DNA of 43,030 bases from Planctomycetota bacterium (GCA_021809185.1 JAKBAI010000016.1:1-43030), one strand, 5' to 3'. Shown: positions 17,898 to 26,390, counted from the stretch's first letter. Notes: generated by a model from the sequence alone, not told the origin. Numbers and translations are program-made.

Positions 17898-19103
17898 ATG
17901 ACAAATACACCTAGTCAATCGACTAGCTCTTCTTCCGATTCCCCCTTTACACTCTCTCCATCATTCGTCCCTCAGTTTCATTATCCAGACCGATTGCTTG
18001 TTGGTCCTGGTCCAAGTAATGTCGATCCTATCGTCCTATCGACCATGAGCCGGCCACTCTTAGGTCACTTAGATCCTGATTTCCTTCATTTAATGTCCAT
18101 GACTCAGGATATGTTGCGTCACCTCTATCGAACGGATTATCCTCTGACCATACCCATTAGCGCAACAGGAATGGCAGGAATGGAATGTTGCTTTGTCAAT
18201 TTAATCGAGCCTGGAGATACCGTTATCGTTTGTTGTAATGGTTTCTTTAGTCAACGAATGGTAGATATTGCGACTCGGGCAGGAGCCAAAGTAATTACTT
18301 TTCAACGTCCATGGGGAGAGGTTTTCGAAGAGAATGATCTCAATGCGATAGAAGAAATCTTAAAAAAAGAAAAACCTAAAGCTCTGGGAATTGTTCATGC
18401 CGAAACATCGACCGGAGCTTGTCAGCCTTTGGATAGACTTGGAAAACTTTGTCACCAATACGGAACGCTTTTGATTGTCGATGCGGTCACCTCCCTAGGA
18501 TGTATTCCATTGGAAGTAAAAAAATGGGAAATAGATGCCGTTTACAGTTGTTCGCAAAAAGGGTTGAGCTGTCCCCCTGGGTTATCCCCAGTTAGCTTTA
18601 GTCCCCGCGCGGAAGAGGTAATGGCCGGTCGAAAAACAAAAGTGCAAAGTTGGTATCTAGACCTCACCATGATCCGCCAATATTGGAATAGCGACCGTGC
18701 TTATCACCACACCGCTCCGATAACGATGATTTTTGCACTTTTTGAAGGTCTCCGGCTTATTTTTACCCAAGGACTGGAAAACCGCTGGGAGATGCATCAA
18801 AAGAATCATCTTGCCCTGAAAGCTGGTCTTGAAGCAATAGGACTTGAATATCAAGCAAATCCTAAATATCAACTTCCTCAACTCAACGTTGTGAAGATCC
18901 CCATCGGAATTGAAGATCTAAAATTCCGGAAGACACTATTAAACGAGTATCGAATGGAAATTGGGGGTGGATTGGGAGAATTCAAAGGAAAAGTATGGCG
19001 AATCGGTCTCATGGGGTGCAATTCAAATCCAGCGATTGTAAGCAAAATTCTATCAAACATGGAGCAATGTTTAATCTCGCAAGGGAAAGCTATCCCAAAA
19101 TAA
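17898..19103 (+). CDS. PLP-dependent aminotransferase, alanine-glyoxylate / serine-pyruvate type (class V)
   Basis: 401 residues from the ATG at 17898. That start has AAGGA (17884-17888) nine bases upstream, whereas the ATG at 17889 directly abuts it; the earlier start would add three residues. The N-terminal motif LLVGPGPSNVDPIVLSTMSRPLLGHLDP and the lysine motif CSQK221GLSCPPGLSPVSFS are those of AGXT-like class V aminotransferases, which transfer an amino group from alanine or serine to glyoxylate or pyruvate. AVTSLG, at the end of the VDAVTSLG strand, places the PLP-ring aspartate. The first ~25 residues are a Ser/Thr-rich tail not present in most homologues. It may belong to glycine-serine or glyoxylate metabolism, but no pathway neighbour is present. 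The substrate pair is inferred from family only. Confidence 0.92.
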   Translation: MTNTPSQSTSSSSDSPFTLSPSFVPQFHYPDRLLVGPGPSNVDPIVLSTMSRPLLGHLDPDFLHLMSMTQDMLRHLYRTDYPLTIPISATGMAGMECCFVNLIEPGDTVIVCCNGFFSQRMVDIATRAGAKVITFQRPWGEVFEENDLNAIEEILKKEKPKALGIVHAETSTGACQPLDRLGKLCHQYGTLLIVDAVTSLGCIPLEVKKWEIDAVYSCSQKGLSCPPGLSPVSFSPRAEEVMAGRKTKVQSWYLDLTMIRQYWNSDRAYHHTAPITMIFALFEGLRLIFTQGLENRWEMHQKNHLALKAGLEAIGLEYQANPKYQLPQLNVVKIPIGIEDLKFRKTLLNEYRMEIGGGLGEFKGKVWRIGLMGCNSNPAIVSKILSNMEQCLISQGKAIPK

Positions 19104-19120
19104 AGTGTTTAACCCTGCGA

Positions 19121-19209
19121 AAGGCGGGGAAAGTAGGCGGGGAAAGTAGGCAGTAGGCAGATGGCAGTAGGCAGTAGGCGGGGAAAGTAGGCAGATGGCA
19201 GTAGGCAGA
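19121..19209. repeat. GTAGGCA-type heptad repeat block (copy A)
   Basis: A chain of seven-base units GTAGGCA, GATGGCA and GTAGGCG, broken by GGGAAA spacers. 38 bases (19132-19169) are identical to 34203-34240 in this window. On the other strand the units spell a run that would translate as PTAYC/LPTAY-like peptides, but nothing suggests it is coding. It resembles the heptamer 'short tandemly repeated repetitive' elements known from other bacteria, notably cyanobacteria. It starts within 20 bases of the aminotransferase stop. Confidence 0.85.
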
Positions 19210-19249
19210 GGAAAGCAAGAAGAGGAAATTAAGAATAGGAAAGTAGGTC

Positions 19250-19350
19250 GCCGAAACCATCTTATTGCCGAAACCATCTTATTGCCGAAACCATCTTATT
19301 GCCGAAACCATCTTATTGCCGAAACCATCTTATTGCCGAAACCATCTTAT
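19250..19350. repeat. Six tandem 17-bp units
   Basis: The unit GCCGAAACCATCTTATT starts at 19250, 19267, 19284, 19301, 19318 and 19335; the copies are identical except for the very end of the last. There are no spacers, so it is a minisatellite and not a CRISPR array. The identity suggests recent expansion or constant homogenisation. It follows the heptad block with about 40 bases of GA-rich DNA between. Confidence 0.95.
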
Positions 19351-19812
19351 CTAAAACATTTAAAGTTAGATTATCTCCGTTTGAGTTGCAATTTTTCCAA
19401 TTGATTCTTATCTAAATCGCCACATTTCATTGCAACAGAAATCCGAGTAAAAATTGAGATTTTTTACTAAGTCGAAGTTCAAAGAAAATTTTTCTTCTGC
19501 TCAAATCTTCGACCAAATCGATCCCCATTTCCTATGAAAACTTTATAAGTTTTCTGGGCTAGCTAGTCAAAACAGTTTAAATCAAACGTTATACCTATTA
19601 ATATAAAGAGGATTTTATCATTTGCTCACTTTGAGGTCATCTTCATCGATATATAATAATAAAACAGTAAATAAAGTTGAATGCAAGGAAAGTCCCTATT
19701 CCATCCCCAAAATAGTAATTGAAGTTATGTGTGGTATTTTCGTCGATTAATAATAATGAGATTATCTCTAAAGATGTAATCCATAAAATTAAAAACGGAG
19801 AGAGGTTTTTCA
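19351..19812. other. 462-bp AT-rich leader region of the two-component operon
   Basis: No gene or terminator was recognised. One promoter-like site is at 19630-19657. The ribosome site GGAGAGAGG (19797-19805) for the TTG start at 19813 lies at its end. Confidence 0.5.
19630..19657 (+). promoter_or_regulatory. Candidate promoter for the two-component operon
   Basis: TTTGAG (19630-19635), 16 nt, TATAAT (19652-19657). The -10 is perfect, the -35 weak. It would leave a leader of about 150 nt before the response-regulator start. Confidence 0.35.
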
Positions 19813-20553
19813 TTGTCTGTTAAAATTTTGTTAATTGAAGATGATACAGAAATTGCAGAATTTATCAGTCTCGGCTTAAGAGATGAAGGATTTTCTATTG
19901 AACACGTTCGTGATGGACATTCGGGAGAAGATCGTTTACTCAAAGAGTCTTGGGATTTGGTCATTCTCGACTGGTGGATTCCTGGACCAGATGGGGTGAC
20001 ATTATTGAAATCTTTCCGTGCCGCAGGTAAAACAACTCCTGTATTATTCTTAACCGCTCGAGATACAATCGCCAATCGAGTCGAAGGTTTGAACACAGGT
20101 GCAGATGATTATTTATGCAAACCATTTGCCTTTGAAGAATTGCTGGCTCGTTCGAAAGCGTTATTGAGGAGATCGACTTCAGCGCCGGGAACCCTTTGGA
20201 AATATAAAGATGTTAGCTTTGATCTTTCGACGAATCGAGCAGAACGAGCGGGAAATATTTTATTATTGACAGCTAGGGAACAATCGTTACTCTTTTTTTT
20301 CATTCGACATCCAGATGAAGTCTTATCGAGAACTCGACTTTATGAACATGTCTGGCAAGAGCAATATGATGGCCTATCGAATACTCTTGAAGTTCACATC
20401 ATGGAATTAAGAAGAAAATTAGAAGCCCATGGTCCGCGTATCATCCATACCGTCCGGGGGCGAGGATATATGCTGGGGGAACCACTTCCGGGAGAATCGC
20501 TTAGCGAAATGGTCTCAGAGAATTCACCGGATTTCTCTTTGAAATCCTCTTGA
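19813..20553 (+). CDS. OmpR/PhoB-type response regulator
   Basis: 246 residues. The start is TTG at 19813, fixed by GGAGAGAGG seven bases upstream and by the immediate SVKILLIEDD receiver opening. Receiver domain 1-120: acidic pocket D10/D11, phosphoacceptor D53 (LVILDWW), T81 and K103 (CKPF). Winged-helix DNA-binding domain about 130-225, with the LTAREQSLLFFFIRHPDEVLSR and YEHVW...SNTLEVHIMELRRKLE...IHTVRGRGYML motifs of the family. It is followed 63 bp later by its histidine kinase and then an RND efflux operon, an arrangement like CusRS or CzcRS next to their pumps. It probably activates the downstream operon on signal; direct target sites are not proven here. A short tail after 228 is variable. 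Confidence 0.95.
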   Translation: MSVKILLIEDDTEIAEFISLGLRDEGFSIEHVRDGHSGEDRLLKESWDLVILDWWIPGPDGVTLLKSFRAAGKTTPVLFLTARDTIANRVEGLNTGADDYLCKPFAFEELLARSKALLRRSTSAPGTLWKYKDVSFDLSTNRAERAGNILLLTAREQSLLFFFIRHPDEVLSRTRLYEHVWQEQYDGLSNTLEVHIMELRRKLEAHGPRIIHTVRGRGYMLGEPLPGESLSEMVSENSPDFSLKSS

Positions 20554-20616
20554 GTTAAATACAAATTTAAAGAAGATGAAAAAATCAGATCCATTTCATT
20601 ATAAGAGCAAGAAAGT

Positions 20617-22254
20617 ATGAGTATTACGAATCGGCTCTCTATTTTTTTCCTATCTACACTAGCAATAGTTCTCTTCGGTTTTTCTTTAACCATTTATGTC
20701 CTTGGAGATCGTTATCTGCATCAGCAAGAAAATGATCGACTGGAACATTCGGAACAAACACTCGTTGCAGCGATTGAGATCCATGCGGAGGATGTCGAGT
20801 GGGAACCGTTGGAAAGAAAAGTTTTTCTTGGAGAATATTCAACCCTAGATCAGATACGATGGGCACTGCACGATGAAGAAGGAAATTTAATTGATTGTTC
20901 GCAAAATTTAGAAATTCCTGATGAAACCAGAGAATGTCGCGGTTGGTTCGTTAGGAAATGTCTCATTACTGCTGGCAAATTTGAACCGCTGAAATCAGCG
21001 AAAGGTCCTGTGTTTATCGAAGGGGCCCTTTCTGATGTTTTCGTTAAAAAGGTGATTCCAGGAAATATCCAATTACCCACGGACCGAACGTATCATGGAT
21101 CTAGTCTACGCATAACAGTTGCCACTTCGAGCATTCCTTTAAAAACAACTCTCTATCGATTTGGTCTAACGCTCCTTGTCCTCCCTTTAATCATCTTGTT
21201 CCTTGCAACAATCTGGGGTCGATGGTTATGCCGAAGAGCTTTGAAGCCGGTTTTTGAAATGGTTGAAACTACTCGAACCATCCAGAATCAGCTGGAGTCT
21301 AAATGTTTGCTTCATATTCCCAATAGTCACGATGAATTACAAGAATTGGGCATTGCGTTTAATGAAATTCTACAAGCTTTGCGATTAGCGTTAGATCGAG
21401 AAAGGCGATTTACGGCGGATGCCTCCCATCAACTTAGAACTCCTTTAACTGCCATTTTGGGCCAGATCGATGTTGCTTTGAGAAAAGAGCGTACTATCTC
21501 AGAGTATAAGCGCTTACTCGCAATCTTGAAAAATCGCGGTCAAGAATTACATCAAATCATCGAGTCGCTACTGTTCTTGGCCAGAGCCGATTCAGGTGAA
21601 TCGGTCCCAGATTTAAGAATCATCGATCTCCGAGATTGGTGCGATACTTGGATGGAGAAGTGGCGCGATCGCCCGCGCAGTAACGATCTTAAAATAATCT
21701 CTCCCACTTGTAATGTTTTAATTTATGCCCAACCTTCGTTACTTGGCCAAATCCTCGATAACTTAGTCGATAATGCCATCAAGTACAGCCCTTCGGGGAG
21801 TGAGATCCTAATTCAAATTAAGCTATGTTCACTTCCTAAGCCTACTGGCGATTCAGCAGAGCTGGAATTCCTCAATAACGTGAATTCGCATCAAAAATCG
21901 GAAGCAGATCTTGGAGCCGACCATGCGATTCTTTCCACATGCTTAGCCCAGCAGAATCCCCCTTTACCGAATTCCCAAACCACATCGAAACCCCTGTTCT
22001 CTCCTACAGATTACGTTTCTTTATCGGTTATTGATCATGGGAGCGGGATTGAAAAGGAAGATTTGCCACTAATTTTTCAGCCATTTTATCGCTCTAAAAA
22101 AGCAAGATGGGTCGGAACTCCAGGGATAGGATTAGGTTTAACACTTGTTGACCGGATTACCCATTTACTCCATGGTAAATTGACCGTCTTGAGTGAATCT
22201 GGAAAAGGGAGTGAATTTCAACTCTGCTTTCCCAGAGTAATCAAAGAAAATTAA
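20617..22254 (+). CDS. Membrane sensor histidine kinase with enlarged ATPase domain
   Basis: 545 residues. Two transmembrane segments (about 10-32 and 186-206) bracket a periplasmic sensor of about 150 residues. Then a HAMP-like linker (LCRRALKPVFEMVETTRTI), HisKA with H271 in ASHQLRTPLT, and HATPase_c: N box LDNLVDN386AIKYSP, G1 D473HGSGI, F box FQPFYRSK and G2 GIGLGLTLV. Between N386 and D473 there are 86 residues; about 35 is usual, so an insert of roughly 50, rich in Ser/Asn/Gln/Pro, sits between ATPase strands. All catalytic boxes remain, so it should be active. Partner is the preceding response regulator. The architecture (QseC/CusS-like, with two helices and a periplasmic loop) fits sensing of an envelope signal such as a metal ion or toxic compound; the ligand is unknown. 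Confidence 0.93.
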   Translation: MSITNRLSIFFLSTLAIVLFGFSLTIYVLGDRYLHQQENDRLEHSEQTLVAAIEIHAEDVEWEPLERKVFLGEYSTLDQIRWALHDEEGNLIDCSQNLEIPDETRECRGWFVRKCLITAGKFEPLKSAKGPVFIEGALSDVFVKKVIPGNIQLPTDRTYHGSSLRITVATSSIPLKTTLYRFGLTLLVLPLIILFLATIWGRWLCRRALKPVFEMVETTRTIQNQLESKCLLHIPNSHDELQELGIAFNEILQALRLALDRERRFTADASHQLRTPLTAILGQIDVALRKERTISEYKRLLAILKNRGQELHQIIESLLFLARADSGESVPDLRIIDLRDWCDTWMEKWRDRPRSNDLKIISPTCNVLIYAQPSLLGQILDNLVDNAIKYSPSGSEILIQIKLCSLPKPTGDSAELEFLNNVNSHQKSEADLGADHAILSTCLAQQNPPLPNSQTTSKPLFSPTDYVSLSVIDHGSGIEKEDLPLIFQPFYRSKKARWVGTPGIGLGLTLVDRITHLLHGKLTVLSESGKGSEFQLCFPRVIKEN

Positions 22255-22256
22255 AA

Positions 22257-22295
22257 ACTTGAATGAATTTTTAATCATTCAGTTAATTTTTGTGT
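22257..22295 (+). terminator. Probable intrinsic terminator after the kinase gene
   Basis: TGAATGA (22260-22266) pairs with TCATTCA (22275-22281), extendable outward through AAC/GTT with one bulged base, followed by TTAATTTTTG. It begins right at the stop, suggesting the regulator pair and the pump genes are separate transcripts. Confidence 0.55.
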
Positions 22296-22472
22296 GTTTC
22301 GTAATTATTTTTATCCAAGATTTAGTATTATCTTTTCCAGAATTAATAAATGATAAACAAGAATATCCGATATGATTGCTATAAGTCGAATAATTTGATT
22401 TAAAACTTAAAGATAAATTCTAAATTTGTTAATCTGGTGAAAAAATAAGGGTTATTACAAATTTATATTCGT

Positions 22473-22500
22473 ATTCTTGAATTTCAAAAAGTTCAAGAAT
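22473..22500. promoter_or_regulatory. Perfect inverted repeat upstream of the efflux operon (possible operator)
   Basis: ATTCTTGAA (22473-22481) and TTCAAGAAT (22492-22500) with a 10-base spacer lie about 190 bases before the likely start of the outer membrane factor gene, in the 325-440-bp region that must hold the pump promoter. The half-site spacing of 19 bases centre to centre would put both on nearly the same DNA face. OmpR-type regulators more often use direct repeats, so its user is unknown. The rest of the gap is AT-rich with nothing recognised. Confidence 0.4.
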
Positions 22501-22693
22501 CGAGTTGAATAATCTTAAAAGTCTTTAATTAAAAGAGGTTTAGAGTACCTCTAGCTCATTCTATTCTCTTTATGAAGAAATGAAAAATTTCAGGATGTTT
22601 TTTGTTCATTCGAAAATTCGATCATCAAGAATAATGAAGAAGATACACATGGAAAAGCACAATAGTCAAGCTGATACAATCAAGGAAGGTCAA

Positions 22694-24616
22694 ATGTTGA
22701 TTTCTTCATTCCTTACACCCACCCTTTCCAAAAGATCGAGGTATTTGAGATGGGGAATCTTCGGAATTAGTTTTGGATGCTTTCTGGGGTGCCAAACTCC
22801 AAAACGATTACAAGAGATAATGCCTGATGCTGCTCTTTCACCCAAACTCTCCCTTACCCCGCAACAAAACGATAGTCAAAACCAAGTGATTAAACGAACA
22901 CTAGCAACAGATACCAATGCCTCAGGGAGTTCGGGATCATCGAAGACGATCGGGAATAATGACCCATCTCTTAAACAAATAGGGTTTACGACAAAGGGGG
23001 AAGAAATAACTCCAGAGGAAGGTACTGAAACCGGCACTACTTTTGCAACAGGAGATGGTAATTACCAATCCGTTAAAGCCGTGGAGAAGAAGCCAAAAAC
23101 TGAATTTCCGATAACAAATCCATACGACACAAAAAGTAGAATCTCTCCTCAGAATCTCAAAGTGAATCAAGCCCTGAATCCGATCGTAAATCCAGAAATG
23201 GGTGGAGTTACGGTACAACCGGTTAATCGATCGGCTAATTCTGGAACCATGGACAATCAGGAAATTCCTAAAGAATTAAATCTCCCTACGGCAATAACTC
23301 GATCACTCCTATCAAATCCTGATTTGACAACTCTCCGTGGTCAGCTCAATGTCAACCAAGCCATGGTTGGGGTTTCTAAAGTATATCCTTGGAATCCATT
23401 CGTCCAAGCAGAGTATTTCCCCACGGGTAGACCATTTGTAGCCAGTACTCCTGGTCAACCTGCCTCGGGAGCTGGGTATGCAAACTATTATATTTGGGTC
23501 ATGCAACGATTTGAGATTGCCCATCAGAGACGCTATCGCGTTCAAAGTGCTATGGCAGGTATGAATCAAACCCAATGGAATATTTTTCAAGGCGAGCTGC
23601 TCAATATTTCGCAAACTTCTCGACTCTATTTTACACTGCTTTATCAAAAAGAATTGGTCAAACTCGCTAAGGAAATCGTCAGCTTGAATGACAGTTTAGA
23701 AAAGACGATCGAAGCTCGATTTAAAGGAGGGTTAGCCAAAGCTGCGGAATTTACGACCGCTCAGGTGGCCGCAAGGCAAGCGCGGCGACAATTAGCACTA
23801 GCAGAAACAAATTATCAGATTGCCCTACGAGGACTAATTCAACAATTGAATTTACCATCCAATCATGAACTAGTAATTCAGGATCGCTTGACCGATTTTC
23901 AATGGCATACGCTTTCGGGAGAATCGGGTTCAGAAGATATAACTGCTGTTGCTGCACAATCCATCGAGGGAAGACCGGATATTCTTGCAGCCCAAGCTGG
24001 GTTTCGAGTATCACTTGCCAATTATCAGCTGGCCAAAGCGGCTATGATCCCAGATATTCAGGCAGGTCCTATATACCAAACCGCGGATGATACGACGAGC
24101 TATCTCGGTTTCCGTTTTCAGATGGATATTCCTGTTTTTAATTCGGGAGCACCATTACGCAGACAACGCTTAGCCGAAATGAATCAGCAAAATCTCACCG
24201 TTCAGCAACTGAAACAGCGAGCCTTACGCGAAGCAGAATCAGCACTGACCCAATTCGAAGAGATTCTGAAAATGGTCAAGAAAATGCAAGCGACCTCAAC
24301 AGATTCTTCCAAAGAATTAGCTCTGATGACGAAACAATTCGAAGCAGGTCAGACCGATATTCTTTCTATATTGACCTTGCAAACCAATTTGGTCCAAGAA
24401 CAAAGGGCCTATATCGACTTATTGAATCAGCTCGCACAAGCAGCGGCAAATGTGGTTCAAACTACCGGCTTACCCCCTGTTCGAATTGTTCAATCGTCTG
24501 CTCAAAATCCAGCAGTATCTGATTCCGGAACCACTCCTCCAACATCTAAAGAGCCTGTAGAAAAGAAATCGAAACCTAAAATAATTGAAAACAAAATCCC
24601 TGGATTAAAAGATTAA
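22694..24616 (+). CDS. TolC-family outer membrane efflux lipoprotein
   Basis: About 640 residues from the ATG at 22694. This start is chosen because AGGAAGG lies four bases upstream and because it gives a normal lipoprotein signal: basic residues (SKRSRYLR), a hydrophobic stretch, and a lipobox ending F-L-G-Cys33. Earlier in-frame ATGs (22580, 22634, 22649) would add up to 38 hydrophilic residues. A low-complexity linker spans about 40-190. The OMF domain follows: two outer membrane efflux repeats with long coiled coils (e.g. LNDSLEKTIEARFKGGLAKAAEFTTAQVAARQARRQLALAE and the later KQFEAGQTDILSILTLQTNLVQEQRAY). As trimers these form the exit duct of tripartite pumps, docking to the adaptor encoded next. 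The stop is 88 bp before the adaptor gene. Confidence 0.92.
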   Translation: MLISSFLTPTLSKRSRYLRWGIFGISFGCFLGCQTPKRLQEIMPDAALSPKLSLTPQQNDSQNQVIKRTLATDTNASGSSGSSKTIGNNDPSLKQIGFTTKGEEITPEEGTETGTTFATGDGNYQSVKAVEKKPKTEFPITNPYDTKSRISPQNLKVNQALNPIVNPEMGGVTVQPVNRSANSGTMDNQEIPKELNLPTAITRSLLSNPDLTTLRGQLNVNQAMVGVSKVYPWNPFVQAEYFPTGRPFVASTPGQPASGAGYANYYIWVMQRFEIAHQRRYRVQSAMAGMNQTQWNIFQGELLNISQTSRLYFTLLYQKELVKLAKEIVSLNDSLEKTIEARFKGGLAKAAEFTTAQVAARQARRQLALAETNYQIALRGLIQQLNLPSNHELVIQDRLTDFQWHTLSGESGSEDITAVAAQSIEGRPDILAAQAGFRVSLANYQLAKAAMIPDIQAGPIYQTADDTTSYLGFRFQMDIPVFNSGAPLRRQRLAEMNQQNLTVQQLKQRALREAESALTQFEEILKMVKKMQATSTDSSKELALMTKQFEAGQTDILSILTLQTNLVQEQRAYIDLLNQLAQAAANVVQTTGLPPVRIVQSSAQNPAVSDSGTTPPTSKEPVEKKSKPKIIENKIPGLKD

Positions 24617-24704
24617 AAAATAGAACTCTAATAATTTAGAAATGAATGGAAGTAAACCTTAACTTTCAAACTTGATTCACTACTCCTTAGGAAAATGAAG
24701 ATTT

Positions 24705-26390
24705 ATGTATTCCATGAAAAAGCTGCGATTTTATTTTTGTCAGATAATACTATGTGCATTGCTTATCACCATTGCCAGTTGTAAACAAGAATCAGCTGCG
24801 CAACCAGAAGAGGAAGTTAAAGTTGCTCCGGTCAAAATGGAATCGGCCAAAAAGATCAAATTGGCTGAATGGACCGAACTATTCGGAACTATAATTCCTC
24901 TCCCAAACCACTCAGCGAAAGTAAGCGCGGTTCTAGAGGGGCATGTTCTTACTGTATTTAATAAGGGGAGTGGTGCCGATATCAGCGAAGGGAAACAGGT
25001 CAATAAAGGGGATTTGATTGTCAAATTAGATGATCGGATCCTGAAAGTCAATGAACAAAAAATCAAAGACACGATCGAAGATTTAGAAGAACAATATAGC
25101 CAAGCAGGTTTTGTCAAAGATCTTGCCCTGATCGATGTTGACCGTTTTAATAAACTACTTGCCAAGGAAGATCCTGGCAGCAAACTCCCCCTCATCTCTG
25201 AAATTGAATATAAAAAGGCAATCGTTCTGCAAAAAGATGCGGAATCTAAAATGCGATCGGTTCAATCCAAAATCAAAGCGGCTCAGGCCGATCTTAAAGC
25301 AGTCGAAGAGCAGATCGAATTTTACTCTTTGCGTGCTCCTATTTCGGGTAATTTAAGTATCGTCCAAGCTGTCCCCGGTCAAACACTTACCCCAGGCACC
25401 GTTGTGGCAGAAATCGTCGACCTGAATTGGATCGATGTTTTGTGCTATGCGCCTCCAGAAATTATATCTAAGATAGCAGTTGGCAAACCGGCTAAACTTC
25501 TTCTAGAATCGGTCCAAGGGGAATCTCATGAACACGATTCTCCCCATGAAAAAGAAAAAAAAGAGCCAGAAACTAAAGTAGAAAAGAAGGAAAAGGAAAA
25601 AGAAAAGGAGAAGGAAAAAGAAACTGAAGCAAACGAAATTGAAGGGAAAGTGGTATATATCGCTTACCAAGCTCAACCAGAAACTGGGAACGTCCCCGTC
25701 AAAATAAGATTTCCAAACCACGATCACAAATTGCATATTAATTTAATTGTTCGAGTTGAAATTCAGACTCAGCAGGAAAAAGAGAGATTCGTCATCCCTG
25801 ATAGCTCGATCATGGAAGATCAAGAATTTGCTTCCGTCATTATTGCCGAAGAAGAGCACGATAAAAAAGATGATCACGATAAAAAAGACGATCACGATAA
25901 AAAAGACGATCACGATAAAAAAGACGATCACGATAAAAAAGACGATCACGATAAAAAAGATGACCACGATAAAAAAGATGACCACGATAAAAAAGATGAC
26001 CACGATAAAAAAGATGAGAAAAAATTCAAAGTAAAACGATTGCAAATTGTGCTTGGTATTCGTGACCGAGAACATCATCGAAGCGAGATCATCGAGTTGA
26101 TCGATCCTGAAAAAAAAGAAAAAATTCCTTTAAGCGAGGAACTGATATTCGTCGTTGAAGGAGGAAATGGTCTTAAAAACGACGATTTAGTGAAACAGAT
26201 AGAAGAAAAAGAAGAAGAGAAAGAAGCTAAAGAAAAGGAAGCAGATAAGGATCAAAAAAAATCTAAGAACTCTAAAGAGTCGCAAGAAGAAGATGATCCA
26301 AAAAATGAAAAGAAATCAAAAGTATCAAAAACCAATTTGCCAAAAGTAGGGGTAGCCCCTCAACCACGTGAAGTATCCAGTGACAAATAA
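24705..26390 (+). CDS. RND efflux periplasmic adaptor (MFP) lipoprotein with His/Asp-rich repeat
   Basis: 561 residues (ATG at 24714 is an equally good start, three residues shorter). Lipobox I-A-S-Cys at the end of a hydrophobic stretch (IILCALLITIASC) marks an anchored lipoprotein. Then barrel-sandwich/lipoyl halves around an alpha-hairpin (about 70-235: VSAVLEGHVLTVFNKGSG... and SLRAPISGNLSIVQAVPGQTLTPGTVVAEIVDL), and a beta-barrel. Two inserts are unusual: a His/Glu/Lys-rich one near 270-310, and at 385-438 nine tandem HDKKDD units with 9 His and many Asp. A last E/K/D-rich tail (about 495-545) is highly charged. CzcB- and CusB-type adaptors can also bear metal-binding extensions, so the repeats suggest metal capture in the periplasm. 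That is inference; a non-metal role is possible. It lies between the outer membrane factor and permease genes. Confidence 0.92.
   Translation: MYSMKKLRFYFCQIILCALLITIASCKQESAAQPEEEVKVAPVKMESAKKIKLAEWTELFGTIIPLPNHSAKVSAVLEGHVLTVFNKGSGADISEGKQVNKGDLIVKLDDRILKVNEQKIKDTIEDLEEQYSQAGFVKDLALIDVDRFNKLLAKEDPGSKLPLISEIEYKKAIVLQKDAESKMRSVQSKIKAAQADLKAVEEQIEFYSLRAPISGNLSIVQAVPGQTLTPGTVVAEIVDLNWIDVLCYAPPEIISKIAVGKPAKLLLESVQGESHEHDSPHEKEKKEPETKVEKKEKEKEKEKEKETEANEIEGKVVYIAYQAQPETGNVPVKIRFPNHDHKLHINLIVRVEIQTQQEKERFVIPDSSIMEDQEFASVIIAEEEHDKKDDHDKKDDHDKKDDHDKKDDHDKKDDHDKKDDHDKKDDHDKKDDHDKKDEKKFKVKRLQIVLGIRDREHHRSEIIELIDPEKKEKIPLSEELIFVVEGGNGLKNDDLVKQIEEKEEEKEAKEKEADKDQKKSKNSKESQEEDDPKNEKKSKVSKTNLPKVGVAPQPREVSSDK
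25857..26018 (+). repeat. Nine in-frame 18-bp repeats encoding HDKKD[DE]
   Basis: Units start every 18 bases from 25857. The coding pattern CAC GAT AAA AAA GAY GAY is constant in protein, but third bases fall in blocks: unit 1 ends GATGAT, units 2-5 end GACGAT, units 6-8 end GATGAC, unit 9 ends GATGAG. Blocks of identical neighbours indicate stepwise slippage or unequal crossing-over, so copy number probably varies among strains. Confidence 0.97.

Noticed and set aside
19071-19277. Minus-strand open frame with PTAY-like repeated peptides
   Set aside because: It is the translation of the heptad DNA repeat; it overlaps the aminotransferase 3' end, has no ribosome site and no homologous domain.
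19250-19350. Possible CRISPR array
   Set aside because: Units are 17 bp, directly joined, with no unique spacers and no cas genes in the window.
24617-24704. Terminator between outer membrane factor and adaptor genes
   Set aside because: No hairpin with a T-run was found in the 88-bp gap, so co-transcription is more likely.
25743-26078. Minus-strand frame with repeated FFIVIV-type hydrophobic units
   Set aside because: It is the antisense of the HDKKDD tract; the regular repeat keeps the frame open by chance and no start signal is seen.
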